Below, one piece after another: positions 17,073 through 27,800 of a DNA stretch of 64,000 bases. The stretch comes from Candidatus Kapaibacterium sp. (GTDB taxonomy: Bacteria > Bacteroidota > Ignavibacteria > Kapaibacteriales > UBA2268), in NCBI GenBank assembly GCA_937927515.1, contig CALBDO010000006.1:107031-171030 (forward strand), given 5' to 3'. A program made the position numbers and the translations under genes. The notes below the pieces were generated by a model. That model did no database searches, had not been told where the DNA came from, and saw only the letters and a program-made list of their open reading frames with translations. How positions within the stretch are numbered: the first letter of the stretch is position 1; the number at the start of each line of letters is the position of its first letter.

Positions 17073-17789
17073 TCATACACTGAATTCAAAGAAGCCTTTT
17101 TGGTTGTGTATCCACACGGCTGCAAGCAAGGCACCGAGTGCAAATCCCTTTCTATTTTTTGCTGTGTGTGTAATTTCAATCGTGTCGAATTCAGAATCAA
17201 ATAAAATTTTGTGTACTCCAAATACTTCCCCAAATCTTAATGAAGCAATTTGGAGACTATTTTCGTCCACATCCAATGGATTTGTTGTTATGCGCTCTTT
17301 GCTTTTAATGTTCTCCAAAATTTTTTTAGCTATCAACAGAGCTGTGCCACTTGGAGCGTCCTTTTTATGTCGATGGTGTATCTCTTCAATTAAAATGTCG
17401 TAGTTGTTGATGGAATTAATGAACTTTGAAATTTGTTCAACTGTCTTCAAAAGAATTTGAATACCAACGGAAAAATTTGGACTATAAATCAAACCAATTT
17501 GTTCCTGCTCGACAATTCGCTTTACCTCTTCAAGTCTATCATACCAACCAGTTGTTCCAACAACAATATTCTTTTTCATTTTTGCAATCGTTTTAATGTT
17601 TTCGAACACTGCTGTTGGGGTGGTAAATTCTATGGCTACATCAAAGTCGTAATTTTTCCCCAGAACCAGTGGTTTATCGATGTCAAATATGTCTGTTAAA
17701 ATAAAGCCCTTTTCTATGGCGAGGTGTTCGATTTCCTTACCCATTTTGCCATATCCAATCAGCGCAATTTTAGGTTTTTGAGTGGTCAT
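17073..17789 (-). CDS. dapB: 4-hydroxy-tetrahydrodipicolinate reductase
   Basis: DapB reduces the dihydrodipicolinate precursor with NAD(P)H in diaminopimelate/lysine synthesis and so feeds peptidoglycan. The 238-residue protein has the Rossmann motif GYGKMG (12-17), the central VGTTGW and YSPNFSVG strands, and the active-site run EIHHRHKKDAPSGTA (His138-His139, Lys143). The length matches the short DapB form of Bacteroidota. Its ATG overlaps the stop of the upstream aminotransferase by 4 bases (ATGA), so the two are translationally coupled. No other dap gene is in the window. Confidence 0.95.
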   Translation of the reverse strand: MTTQKPKIALIGYGKMGKEIEHLAIEKGFILTDIFDIDKPLVLGKNYDFDVAIEFTTPTAVFENIKTIAKMKKNIVVGTTGWYDRLEEVKRIVEQEQIGLIYSPNFSVGIQILLKTVEQISKFINSINNYDILIEEIHHRHKKDAPSGTALLIAKKILENIKSKERITTNPLDVDENSLQIASLRFGEVFGVHKILFDSEFDTIEITHTAKNRKGFALGALLAAVWIHNQKGFFEFSV

Positions 17790-18991
17790 AGATATTGGCC
17801 TTTGTAGTGGTAATAAAACTCGGATATTAGGTCGAAAGCCTCGGCAAGAACTTCTTCTGGCGGAAGAATGACTATTCTAAAATGGTGGGTACCCGGCTTT
17901 TGGCCAAAGCCACTTCCGGGTACCACTACTACTCCAGTTTCTTTCATAAGTTCCATTGCAAAATGACTATCATCGGCAACATCTATGGAGGGAAATGCAT
18001 AAAAAGCTCCGTGTGGTTCAACAACATTAATACCTTCGATTTTATTGATTTTTTCCAGGACTATGTCTCTTCTCTTTTTGAGTTTGGCGTTTATTTCTGC
18101 TAAATGTTGCTGGTCCCCAAGAAGTGCCACAGGTATTGCATATTGAATCGGGTGGTTCGCACATAGTCGAGCCCGTAATATTTTATTTATTGCATCAACA
18201 TAATCTTCGAGCTTGGAGCTTGGACCACTAACTACACCCCACCCAATCCTGAACCCGGGAGCAATGTAGTTTTTAGACAAGCCAGAAAATGTAATGCATG
18301 GCAAATCTTGCGAAAGGGATGCAATGGATATATGCTTTGCGTTATCGAATAGAAGCTTGTCATATATTTCGTCTGCGAATACCACTAAATTGTATTTTAG
18401 GGAAATTTCAACAATTTCATTCAAAATTTCTTGTGAAAATACTGCCCCGGTTGGATTATTTGGATTAATCAATACAATTGCACGGGTTTTGTCATTAATT
18501 ATTTTCTTAATGTGGTCTACGTCGGGTTGCCAGCCATTTGATTCATCCAAATAATAAGCATTTGCAACAAGTTCCAACTTACTTTGAATAGCAGAGTATA
18601 AGGGGTATCCGGGCTCTGGAATCAAAACATTTTCTCCGGGATTGAGCAAGGCAGTAAGGCAAATTTCAATTGCTTCGCTTGCTCCAGTTGTAATAAAAGT
18701 ATCGACGATGTTGTTTATACTTTTTCGTCTTGCATCTTCTTCGATTGCTTCGAGTGCAATTTTAATTCCGGATGACGGAGAGTAGCCATTATGGTTATCT
18801 AGCATAGCTTTGTAAACAGCATCGATAATTTGTTGTGGAGTTTTGTGTCCATAAGGATTTGGGTCTCCAATGTTTAGATAGAGCATCTTTTTCCCAGTTT
18901 TAGCCACTTGCTCAGCCAAGACAATAATGTCTCGAATTGCGTATGCAATACCATGTGTTCTCTTTGCAGGTTCGACTTTCGGAATATCCAT
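17786..18991 (-). CDS. PLP-dependent class I/II aminotransferase (alanine aminotransferase-like)
   Basis: This is a fold-type I aminotransferase of 401 residues from the ATG at 18991; an in-frame ATG at 19018 would add nine hydrophobic residues that do not fit the family N-terminus. Visible motifs are YLNIGDP (substrate loop), TTGASEAIE, PGYPLY, NPNNPTG, the ADEIY aspartate and the PLP lysine Lys240 in SGLSKNY, plus Arg near GFRIGWG. The N-terminal AIRDIIVLA pattern is like the AlaA/Thermococcus alanine aminotransferase group. Coupling to dapB raises the possibility of a role in the diaminopimelate branch, but the sequence does not look like canonical DapL. Substrate: alanine/glutamate most likely, uncertain. 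Confidence 0.88.
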   Translation of the reverse strand: MDIPKVEPAKRTHGIAYAIRDIIVLAEQVAKTGKKMLYLNIGDPNPYGHKTPQQIIDAVYKAMLDNHNGYSPSSGIKIALEAIEEDARRKSINNIVDTFITTGASEAIEICLTALLNPGENVLIPEPGYPLYSAIQSKLELVANAYYLDESNGWQPDVDHIKKIINDKTRAIVLINPNNPTGAVFSQEILNEIVEISLKYNLVVFADEIYDKLLFDNAKHISIASLSQDLPCITFSGLSKNYIAPGFRIGWGVVSGPSSKLEDYVDAINKILRARLCANHPIQYAIPVALLGDQQHLAEINAKLKKRRDIVLEKINKIEGINVVEPHGAFYAFPSIDVADDSHFAMELMKETGVVVVPGSGFGQKPGTHHFRIVILPPEEVLAEAFDLISEFYYHYKGQYL

Positions 18992-19079
18992 GATTAATTG
19001 CAAAAAATAAAAAATCAAAATTAAAAAAAGTCTCTTAGAGTAGGATAGGTTAAAATTTTTAAATTTTAAAGGTGTGGAA

Positions 19080-20846
19080 TTATGTGTTGATTAGAATACC
19101 TAATTCATTGAGTTGTTTCTCATCCACTGCTGATGGGCAATTTTCCATAAGTGCGAGACCGCTTGTTGTTTTGGGAAAGGCTATAACATCGCGAATGTTG
19201 TCGGTGCCAGTCAATGTCATAACCAATCTATCAAGTCCAATAGCAATACCACCGTGAGGTGGGGCACCATACTTCAAGGCTTCCAAAAGAAAACCGAATT
19301 TAAGGTTGATATCGTTCTCGCTCAGCTTTAATAGCCTAAATATCTTTTCTTGGATTTCGTGCTTGTAGTTTCTCAAACTTCCTCCACCAATTTCCTCACC
19401 GTTGACAACAATATCGTATGCTTTTGCTCGGACTTTGAGTGGTTCTGTTTCCAATATCGATAAATCTTCATCCACTGGGGAAGTAAACGGATGGTGTTTC
19501 GCAACCAATCGCCTTTCCTCGCTGTCGTATTCAAACATTGGGAAATCAACTACCCAGAGAAAGGAAAATTTGTCCTTTACTCTATCTAGTGTTCCGTTTC
19601 GTTTAGCAATTTCTTTTCGAAGAACGCCGAGAATGGAATAACATTTCTCCCATTCATCTACAACGATTAATAGTAAATCTCCGTTTTCTAAATTGGAATG
19701 TATTTTTATAGTTTCAAGTTCTCTCTCGGAGAGAAATTTAACAATGGGTGAATTAAGAGTACCATCAGTGTTTTTAATCCAAATTAATCCTTTACCTCCG
19801 TATTTTTGGGCAATTTCTACCAGTTCGTCTATTTGCTTTCTTGAAAAATTTGCACAACCTTTTGCATTAATACCAGCAATAACTTTCCCAGTGTTTATTG
19901 CTTCTTCGAAGACTCGAAAATTTGTCCCTTGCAAATGTTCAGTTAATGTTAAAATCTCCAAATCGTAGCGGAGGTCTGGCTTGTCGCTACCATATTTGAC
20001 CAAGGCATCGTGGTATGATAGCCTAGGAAATGGATGTTCAATAGATATGTTTAAAATCTCGTGCCATAAACGAACAAAAAGTCCCTCGGTAATCGATATT
20101 ATGTCTTCGCGGTCGATGAAAGACATCTCCACATCAATTTGTGTGAATTCGGGTTGCCTGTCGCTTCGCAAGTCCTCGTCTCGAAAGCATTTAACGATTT
20201 GTACATATCTATCGAAGCCAGCAATCATTAGTATCTGTTTATAAAGTTGAGGGGACTGCGGAAGGGCATAAAATTTTCCTTTGTGCAAACGAGATGGTAC
20301 AAGAAAATCCCTTGCCCCTTCGGGAGTAGACTTGGTAAGGAAAGGGGTTTCAATTTCAATAAATTTCTGCTCGTGGAAATATTTATGAATGATTTGATAT
20401 ATTTCGTTTCGGATAATAAAATTTTTTTGTACAATAGGCCTTCGCAAGTCCAAGTATCGATAACGAAGTCGATTATCTTCATTGATTTCAACTTTATCCG
20501 AGATTTCAAAGGGTGGAAGTTCCGAGGAATTTAAAATGCCAAAATCTTCGAGAAATACCTCGACTAAGCCAGTAGGAATCTTTGGGTTTGGACTCTCTCT
20601 TTTTCGGACAGTTCCCTTTGCCCAAATCACAAATTCTGATTTTAATTTTTTTACTCTATCGGCGAGTTCAGGCTGTGTTTCGGGGGAGACAACTAATTGT
20701 GTAATTCCATACCTGTCGCGTAAATCGATAAAAATCAACCCACCCATGTCGCGAATGGAGTGTACCCATCCATTCAAAATCACATTTTTGCCTGCGTCGT
20801 GAATTCTTAATTCACCGCAAGTAACAGTTCTTTTTAGAAAGTGCAT
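19080..20846 (-). CDS. aspS: Aspartyl-tRNA synthetase
   Basis: A 588-residue class II synthetase of the bacterial type. It has the N-terminal OB anticodon-binding domain (about 1-110; GWVHSIRDMGGLIFIDLRDR), the catalytic core with motif 2 (FRDEDLRSDRQPEFTQID), a GAD insertion domain (about 295-420) and motif 3 (GGIAIGLDRLVM) near the C-terminus. It charges tRNA-Asp and is essential. Whether it is discriminating or also charges tRNA-Asn depends on whether the genome has asnS or gatCAB, which is not visible here. The upstream small thioredoxin ends 11 bases before the start, so aspS may share its transcript. Confidence 0.97.
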   Translation of the reverse strand: MHFLKRTVTCGELRIHDAGKNVILNGWVHSIRDMGGLIFIDLRDRYGITQLVVSPETQPELADRVKKLKSEFVIWAKGTVRKRESPNPKIPTGLVEVFLEDFGILNSSELPPFEISDKVEINEDNRLRYRYLDLRRPIVQKNFIIRNEIYQIIHKYFHEQKFIEIETPFLTKSTPEGARDFLVPSRLHKGKFYALPQSPQLYKQILMIAGFDRYVQIVKCFRDEDLRSDRQPEFTQIDVEMSFIDREDIISITEGLFVRLWHEILNISIEHPFPRLSYHDALVKYGSDKPDLRYDLEILTLTEHLQGTNFRVFEEAINTGKVIAGINAKGCANFSRKQIDELVEIAQKYGGKGLIWIKNTDGTLNSPIVKFLSERELETIKIHSNLENGDLLLIVVDEWEKCYSILGVLRKEIAKRNGTLDRVKDKFSFLWVVDFPMFEYDSEERRLVAKHHPFTSPVDEDLSILETEPLKVRAKAYDIVVNGEEIGGGSLRNYKHEIQEKIFRLLKLSENDINLKFGFLLEALKYGAPPHGGIAIGLDRLVMTLTGTDNIRDVIAFPKTTSGLALMENCPSAVDEKQLNELGILINT

Positions 20847-20857
20847 ATCAAATTAAT

Positions 20858-21118
20858 TTAAGATTTACTTAGTGTCTTCAACCATTCTAATATTTTGTCC
20901 GAGCTTGGCAATGGTGTCCCACTAGCGACTAACTTGTCGTTGATGATTAAACCGGGAGTTAACATAATGCCATGCTTCATTATTTCCATTAAATTCTCTA
21001 CTTTTTCAATTTCCGCATTGATTTTGTGACGTTCAACAACTTCGCGGACCCTTTGCTCCAATGCTCGACATTTTGGGCAACCCGGGCCCAATATTTTAAT
21101 TTTAACTTGTGTATTCAT
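20858..21118 (-). CDS. Small thioredoxin-fold redox protein (CPKC, MTH895/TM0996-like)
   Basis: From the ATG at 21118 the product has 86 residues. I choose this start because GGAGG lies 8 bases upstream of it; an in-frame ATG at 21133 overlaps that ribosome site. The protein has a single compact thioredoxin-like fold with the active-site motif Cys14-Pro-Lys-Cys17 and a cis-Pro region (LTPGLIINDKL). This family of small redox-active disulfide proteins is commonly encoded beside permeases of the ArsP/DUF318 group. Here too the gene directly follows such a permease (about 45 bases). It may supply reducing power or handle a metal or thiol ligand for the transporter; that is inference. Confidence 0.88.
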   Translation of the reverse strand: MNTQVKIKILGPGCPKCRALEQRVREVVERHKINAEIEKVENLMEIMKHGIMLTPGLIINDKLVASGTPLPSSDKILEWLKTLSKS

Positions 21119-21163
21119 AATAATAACCTCCAAATTTAAAAAATTGACTTTCAGTTAAAATAT

Positions 21164-22456
21164 TTAAATCAAACCAAAAATGAAACCGACAATGGTGGAA
21201 AAAATTATAACCAAAAGAATAAATGTGATAGTTTTTTTGGGTCCAAGTATAGAATTTATAACAAGCATATTTGGTAGTGAAAGTGCGGGACCGGCAAGCA
21301 GCAAAGCAAGAGCAGGTCCTTTGCCCATTCCACTACCAAGAAGTCCTTGTACAATAGGTACTTCCGTTAAAGTTGCAAAGTACATAAATGCACCAACGAC
21401 AGATGCAAATAGGTTTGAAAAAATAGAATTACCACCTACCAAATTTGCAATCCAGGTGCTTGGTATAATTCCTTCGTTGCCAGGTCGGCCCAATGCAAAT
21501 CCAGCAATGAGGACACCAACAAGTAATAATGGTACAATCTGTTTTGTGAAGTCCCAAGTGCTCGAAAGCCAAGCTTTTAGTTGCTCGTTCCCTTTAGCCA
21601 AAGTAACTATTAGACCAACAATCCCAACAATGAATGTAATAAAGGGGTCTTTAAAGATAATGTATGCAATTATGGATAAAATTACATTTAATCCAACAAT
21701 TTTCCAGCTGGATTTTAACCAGAAAACTAGAATTAGTGCTAATAATAAAGAGAAAAATGCAGTTAAATACCATTTGTTTGCAAATATCCAATAGAAAAAT
21801 CCGGAGTCTGTGCCAGGATTACCCCAGTTTGCAAAAACCAATATAGCTACAAGGCTTCCGAAGTAGGCTGCATTTTGCCAGAGTGTTAAAGAGGAATTTT
21901 CATCTTGTGTAATTTCGATGCTTTTTAGTCTTTCAATATCACTCTTTCTAAAAATAATCGACATTGTCAACCCGATGATTACACTGAAGATGATTGCGAA
22001 TATAGCTCTTGCAAAACCTATTTCAATTCCTAACACCTTTGCACTTAAGATTATTGCCAGAACATTTATTGCGGGTCCAGAATAAAGAAAGGCAGTGGCC
22101 GGTCCTATGCCAGCTCCTTGCTGGTAAATACCTGCAAACAAGGGTAGAACGGTGCATGAGCATACTGCAAGGATGGTTCCAGAAATGGATGCAACACCGT
22201 AACTTAATGCCTTCTTTGATGAACTACCAAGATACCTTAGGACAGCGTCTTGTTTAATAAAAAGACTCATAGCACCAGCGATAAAAAAAGCTGGAATTAA
22301 GCAAAGTACAACATGTTCGCGGGCATACCATTTGGTTAATTCTAAAGCCTCAAAAATTGCATTTTTAAACCTTAATGAATCGGTGGGTAGGTAATATAAA
22401 AAAAGGAAAAGAGCAACTGAAATTAAAAAAGTTTTGAGTTCTTTCCTAAAGCTCAT
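21164..22456 (-). CDS. Predicted permease of the ArsP/DUF318 family
   Basis: The 430-residue protein has about ten membrane helices in two homologous halves and a soluble break near residues 170-190. The first half contains Cys99-Ser100-Cys101 (AVCSCTVLPLF) followed by YSGPAINVL; the second half contains GVLIAGFALG and AGPALSLPN. This CxC-PALS layout is typical of the DUF318/ArsP permease family, whose characterised members export organoarsenicals or other soft metals. Co-occurrence with the small CPKC thioredoxin supports a metal or metalloid role. No ArsR-type regulator is adjacent, so control is not visible. The precise substrate is unknown. Confidence 0.85.
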   Translation of the reverse strand: MSFRKELKTFLISVALFLFLYYLPTDSLRFKNAIFEALELTKWYAREHVVLCLIPAFFIAGAMSLFIKQDAVLRYLGSSSKKALSYGVASISGTILAVCSCTVLPLFAGIYQQGAGIGPATAFLYSGPAINVLAIILSAKVLGIEIGFARAIFAIIFSVIIGLTMSIIFRKSDIERLKSIEITQDENSSLTLWQNAAYFGSLVAILVFANWGNPGTDSGFFYWIFANKWYLTAFFSLLLALILVFWLKSSWKIVGLNVILSIIAYIIFKDPFITFIVGIVGLIVTLAKGNEQLKAWLSSTWDFTKQIVPLLLVGVLIAGFALGRPGNEGIIPSTWIANLVGGNSIFSNLFASVVGAFMYFATLTEVPIVQGLLGSGMGKGPALALLLAGPALSLPNMLVINSILGPKKTITFILLVIIFSTIVGFIFGLI

Positions 22457-22743
22457 CTTCGCCTTCTTTACTAATTACATAAAACTTCTACGACGACTTG
22501 GTTATCTTTTTAGTATTTCAACTAGAAATTAATCTTTCAAAAGTCTATTTCTAAATTGAGATTCAGAAGGGGATATTCTCATATAAAATACTCAAGAAAA
22601 ATGATTTACTTAAGAAAATAAATTGAGAGACTATATTATTCGACTTTTTTTTCTAATAGTATTTTTGTAATTTTCTATTTGATTAATTGTTAATTCTATT
22701 TTGAAAAAAACAATTTTGAGATTGCTATTGAAGGAGCAATTTT

Positions 22744-24774
22744 ATGAAAAAATTTTTCAGGCTTTTCATAATGTTTTGTTATTTAACCTGGACAGCATCC
22801 TCGGTTGAATATTTAGATACACCTTGGTCAAATCGTTTAACTTTTGGCTTTGGCTTCGGTGTAGGGCTAAATTTCCACACTGCAAATTTTAAAGGAATAG
22901 ATTTTCCGAATATTCCAAGTTGCTGTCCAAGATTTGAAACTGGTTATGGTTTGAACTCCTTTCTTAGTCCAATTGTGTCTTTTCCACTGGATGAAAATTT
23001 TTCACTTCAAGTTCAAACTGGTTTTGAAAACTTAAGTGCAATTTTGAAAAGAAAAGAAAAGGAGTATTTTTCGACCCAGGGACAAGAAGGTGTCTGGGGC
23101 GAATTTGAACATACTGTAAAATCTACTTTGAATACTATTCACGGAGACTTTTTTCTTTCTTATCGATTCAGTCCAAAATTCAAAATCTTGGTCGGACCAA
23201 CTTTGAGTTACATTTTTAAAAATGAATTTGAACAAAAAGAAGAAATAGTAAGCCCTCCCTTCGGTGTGTTTGCAATTGAAAAGTCAAGAATTCGCAATCA
23301 TACATCTGGTCCAATTCCAAACATAAACAAGCTGCTTTTTGGTTTAGGTTTTGGAATTAGTTATTATCTACCTTTAAATGCGGAAAATACTTTATTTATG
23401 GTTCCAAATATTTTTTTAAAAGCAAGGTTAAATGAAATTGCAAAAAACCACGAATGGAGAGCATATTCTCTTTCTGGTGGAATATCCATTTTGTATTCAC
23501 CGCGGCGAGTTAAAATAATCAAGCCTGCGCCTCCACCGCCAATTGTTCCTCCACTTGCTGAACTGCCAGAACCACCAAAATCCCCATCCCTCGAAGCGTC
23601 GATTTTAGCTGTTAGCATCGATGACAAAGGACTCGAAAGACCTGTTACTATTTTAAATGTTGAAGAGTTCCTCTCCACAAAAATGTATCCATTGCTCGGC
23701 TACATTTTCTTTGATGAGAACTCTGCAGAAATCCCAAAAAGGTACAAACTTCTCTCCCCAAATGAGACAAAGGATTTTTCTATAAAAAAGCTTTATGGAC
23801 TATCAACATTAGATATATACAATCACATATTGAATGTAATCGGTAAGAGAGTGTCTCAATATCCTCAGGCTGAAATTACTTTGATTGGTTGCAATAGTGA
23901 CCAAGGTAATGAGAAGGGCAATCTTGAACTCTCGCGAAAAAGAGCAGAAGTAGTTAGAGATTACTTAGTTAATGTTTGGAACATAGAACCAGAGCGGATT
24001 AAAATCGTAGCTAAAAATCTACCCGATAATCCATCGAATCCAAACGACCCAGATGGAATAGAGGAAAACAGAAGAGTTGAAGTGATTGCTAATATCCCTC
24101 AAATCTTCGAGCCATTTGTCGTCGAAGATACTTTGCGCGAGGTCAATCCTCCGACTTTTCGTTTCAAAACTGATGTTAAAACTCAAATTGGAATTGAACG
24201 CTGGCAACTTATAACCTCTCAAAGTAACGGTGTCGTTAAAGTATTCGAAGGCAAAGGTGATGTTCCCAAAGTAATTGAATGGAAAGTTGCAGAAGAGCAG
24301 GGTAATGTTCCAAAATTAGATGAACCTCTGAAATATAAGCTAATTGTATTCGACAAGGACAATAAAAAATGGGAAACTCCTACACTTGAACTTCCAGTGG
24401 AAGTGATGACCATAGAAAAGAAAATTTTCGAGCGTGTTGCAGACAAGCAAATCGATAGATTTAGTTTGATTTTGTTTAAGTTTGGTCAGCACGAAATTAC
24501 TGGAGAAAATTTAAAAATTGCTGAAATTGCTAAGAAAAGAATTAAGCCAAACTCTACTGTTAAAATAGAGGGCTTCACAGATAGAATTGGCAGCGAACAA
24601 TCCAACTTGGAACTTTCCACCCGTAGAGCTATCGAAACAGCAAAGGTTCTTGGAGTTGACCCAAAATATGCAAAAGGTCTTGGCGAATCGCGTTTGCTAT
24701 ACGATAATAGTTTACCCGAAGGAAGATTTTACTGTCGTACAGTAAATATTGAAATTGTAACACCAATTGAATAA
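22744..24774 (+). CDS. Outer membrane protein with two OmpA-like domains
   Basis: The 676-residue protein has a signal peptide (about 1-20), a beta-barrel-like region (about 30-255), a Pro-rich hinge (about 258-285; a run of prolines), then a first OmpA/Pal-type domain (about 310-445) with YIFFDENSAEIP, GCNSDQGNE, LSRKRAEVVRDYL and NRRVEV. A beta-rich spacer follows, and then a second, shorter OmpA-like domain (about 565-676) with FKFGQHEIT, GFTDRIGSEQSN and LSTRRA. OmpA domains bind peptidoglycan, so the protein should tie the outer membrane to the wall at two sites. AAGGAG lies 6 bases before the ATG. The next gene, a VWA/HYDIN surface protein, follows at once. Confidence 0.85.
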   Translation: MKKFFRLFIMFCYLTWTASSVEYLDTPWSNRLTFGFGFGVGLNFHTANFKGIDFPNIPSCCPRFETGYGLNSFLSPIVSFPLDENFSLQVQTGFENLSAILKRKEKEYFSTQGQEGVWGEFEHTVKSTLNTIHGDFFLSYRFSPKFKILVGPTLSYIFKNEFEQKEEIVSPPFGVFAIEKSRIRNHTSGPIPNINKLLFGLGFGISYYLPLNAENTLFMVPNIFLKARLNEIAKNHEWRAYSLSGGISILYSPRRVKIIKPAPPPPIVPPLAELPEPPKSPSLEASILAVSIDDKGLERPVTILNVEEFLSTKMYPLLGYIFFDENSAEIPKRYKLLSPNETKDFSIKKLYGLSTLDIYNHILNVIGKRVSQYPQAEITLIGCNSDQGNEKGNLELSRKRAEVVRDYLVNVWNIEPERIKIVAKNLPDNPSNPNDPDGIEENRRVEVIANIPQIFEPFVVEDTLREVNPPTFRFKTDVKTQIGIERWQLITSQSNGVVKVFEGKGDVPKVIEWKVAEEQGNVPKLDEPLKYKLIVFDKDNKKWETPTLELPVEVMTIEKKIFERVADKQIDRFSLILFKFGQHEITGENLKIAEIAKKRIKPNSTVKIEGFTDRIGSEQSNLELSTRRAIETAKVLGVDPKYAKGLGESRLLYDNSLPEGRFYCRTVNIEIVTPIE

Positions 24775-24811
24775 ACGTGTTATTAATATTAAAGATATAT
24801 TGGAGGCAAAA

Positions 24812-27800
24812 ATGTATAGATTCAAAATTTTACTCCTGGTTGTGTTTTTAAATTTTTCATTATTCTACAAATTGTATCCCCAAAAAATTGAAATAACTGA
24901 TGTCTTCCCAGAAACATATCCAACTATTTTGCTTGAATTTAAAGTCTGGGACAAAGATGGCAATGAGATAAGGAATTACACTACCAACGATTTACAAGTA
25001 CTCGAAAATTCAATTACACGTGCAATTCAAAGTGTTTCTTGTCCCCCAGCTGGGCAGACAAAGTTTTCTCTTATTTTAACAATAGACATTTCTTATTCAA
25101 TGTCTGAACCAAGTACAATACCTGGGAAAACCAAGATGGATGTTGTCCGCGAAGCTGCACGAAATGCAATTAAATCTCTACCAAAGGACAGCACTCGTTG
25201 GGAAGCTGCAATAACGCTTTTTGACTACGAGAATGAACTTATCAGGGATTTTACAAATAGTAAATGGTGGTTGAATAAAGGGCTCGACACTTTTCTTCTC
25301 AATCCGAGGTCGGGGACGGATTACAATGCTGCTTTTTTATATAGTTGGACTGGGCGACCTGGGGCTCTTCTTGTTGCTCAGAAAGCAAAATATAAACCAG
25401 TTGTTATCTTCTTGACAGATGGAAAACACGAAGGTAGAGCAAGTCCGCCTCCTAGTAGAGTAAATGTTTGGGTAAGTGGAATTCTCGATTCCGCTCGCAA
25501 ATATAACGTTACAATCTATGCTATAACTCTTGGTTTCCCAGTACCTGCAGAATTGAATGCTATTTGCAATGGGACTCCCTATGGTCAAGCATATCAATCT
25601 GTCCCCAGTCAGGAAGAACTTAGTAATTTGTATTCAGATATTCTGAATACAATTGGAACAATCGGACCACCAGCGCCTTGTAAAATTAGATTTACTTCCG
25701 ACTGCTCCGCTGGAAATGTTCAAGTTATTTACAAGCCCTTTGCTGTTGTAGACTCATTTAAATATTCAGTACCAACTAAGTTTTTGCCATATCTCGAAGT
25801 CCAGGATAGAACAATTTCATTTGTTAATCAAAAAGACCCTTATGAAAAGAACGTAACATTAAAGGCAAGGAACAACTTTGTCCGAATAGAACCACCAGGT
25901 GTATCATCTCCTTTTAATAATGTAACTGTTGTTGATTGGGGTGGAGCACCCCCGCCTTTTAATTTAGAAAAAGATTCTACTCGTAACATTAAAGTTTCTA
26001 TCGCTCCCTTTTCAGATTCTCTTTATCATTCTTATAATTTCACCTTTACAACCTCTGCTTGCGATGGCAACCAAGCGACTGTTAATTCCGGCTGGATTTA
26101 TGCTGTCGATGTTGATTGTGGTTCCGGTGTAGTTGGGCAAACCAAAACACTTTCTCAAAAAACGATTTTCTGCAATAATTGGACAGAACCATTGACGATT
26201 TATACTGTGCGAGTCGCTGGTGGCAATGAATCCGATTTCAAGCTCCTTGGTGGTACTACCAACATAATAGTTCAACCCCTCTCTTGCTTGAACTTTGATG
26301 TAGCTTTCACACCATCAGATGCCTCGAACCGTGAAAGCAAGTTGATTTTCGATACACAAAAAGGTAGATTTGAGTCTCGGATTTATGGGAATGGTAGTGG
26401 ATTTCCAGAGATTTCTACAATATCCTCTCTTCAATTTCCAACTCTTGACTGCCGACGGCAAGTTTTAGATACTGCTATTGTCATTCGTAATACTGGGGCT
26501 TTGAATTTAGAAATCACCAAATTTGAAATAACAGGTCCTAATGCATCCGATTTCTCCTTTGTTCCAGCAAATCCCGGTCAAGTGACTATTCCTCCTAATG
26601 AACAGTATGTTGTTACCATAAGGTGCAGTCCAAATACTAAAGGTAACCTATCGGCAACTCTTATTGTAACAAGTAATGCCCATAATTTTCCCGCTCTTAA
26701 TATTCCTATAACTGCATTTAATGCTGATTATTCGTTTTCACCAAGTGTAGAAACTATTGACTTCGGGGTTTTGTGCCCAAACGAAGATTCAATAATTGAT
26801 TTAGAAATTAGAAACATTGGTAATGTAGATTTGACATTAACTTTCGATGCTAATTCACCTTTTGGTGTTTTTCCCTCAAATGTTTTGAATATTTCGAAAG
26901 GTACTTCAAATAATGTTAAGGTTTCATTCAAATCACCCACCGAAGGAAACTTTACCTCGGAGATGTCGATTCTTGAACCACATTGTAATGTAATTAAGAA
27001 AATTCAATTGAAAGCAATCGTTCTTGCTCCAAAGATTGACAGACAACCAATATCAATCTCTGGAGTTGTTGGAGTCCCAAAAGATACCTATATCACCATC
27101 AAGAACATAACAAATAGGGAACTTATTATTATTAGTGCTAATTTCACTGATATGCAGTTGACAATTCTCTCACCTAATTTACCTTGGACTATTCCCCCAA
27201 TGTCTTCTTTACAAATAGCTGTAAGATTCAATCCACAAAGCTCTGGTCAAGTTAATGCTTATTTAAAACTTTTGGGAGCTCCTTGCGATTTCATTGATTC
27301 AATTCTATTTACAAGTAACCCAATAGCATCTAGGGCGACAATATCAATTGAAAATCATAAAGGACTAATTGGCGAGGTCATTACTATTCCTATTTTGATA
27401 AAAAATGGAACTATGCTAGACCAATCTGGTACTACTCGGATTAGGACTAAAGTCAATTATGACGAAAGCCTTTTAAAGTTCATAGGCACAAATCCATTTG
27501 TCGATGCGACACAAAGCCCAAATTCTCTGTTTTTAAACAATATTCCTTTCTCGCCCAATGTAACAAATCTCTTAAATATCCAGTTCGAAGTTCTGAATTC
27601 CGCAACCACTCAAACTGTGCTCGATATAAACTCTACTGAAACAATAGATGGGTGGATAACTTTTACCGAACAAGATGGTTTGTTCGAAGTATTACCTTCG
27701 TCTGCTGAAATTTCGGCTGGTGAAGTCGAGGTCAATACTGGCGAAGATTTCTTTTTGCCTATATACTTGAAGAATGTAAAAAATCTGACTAACTTTCATG

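Noticed and set aside
16997..17233. 78-residue minus frame overlapping the dapB 3' end
   Set aside because: It is on the same strand but in another frame of dapB; no start context or family pattern.
22457..22743. Possible small gene or riboswitch between the permease and the OmpA gene
   Set aside because: The region is AT-rich without a coding frame, and I see no conserved riboswitch core; it is most likely a divergent promoter region.
24767..24811. Upstream in-frame start for the VWA protein
   Set aside because: It overlaps the OmpA gene and would place 15 charged residues ahead of the signal peptide, while GGAGG precedes the ATG at 24812.
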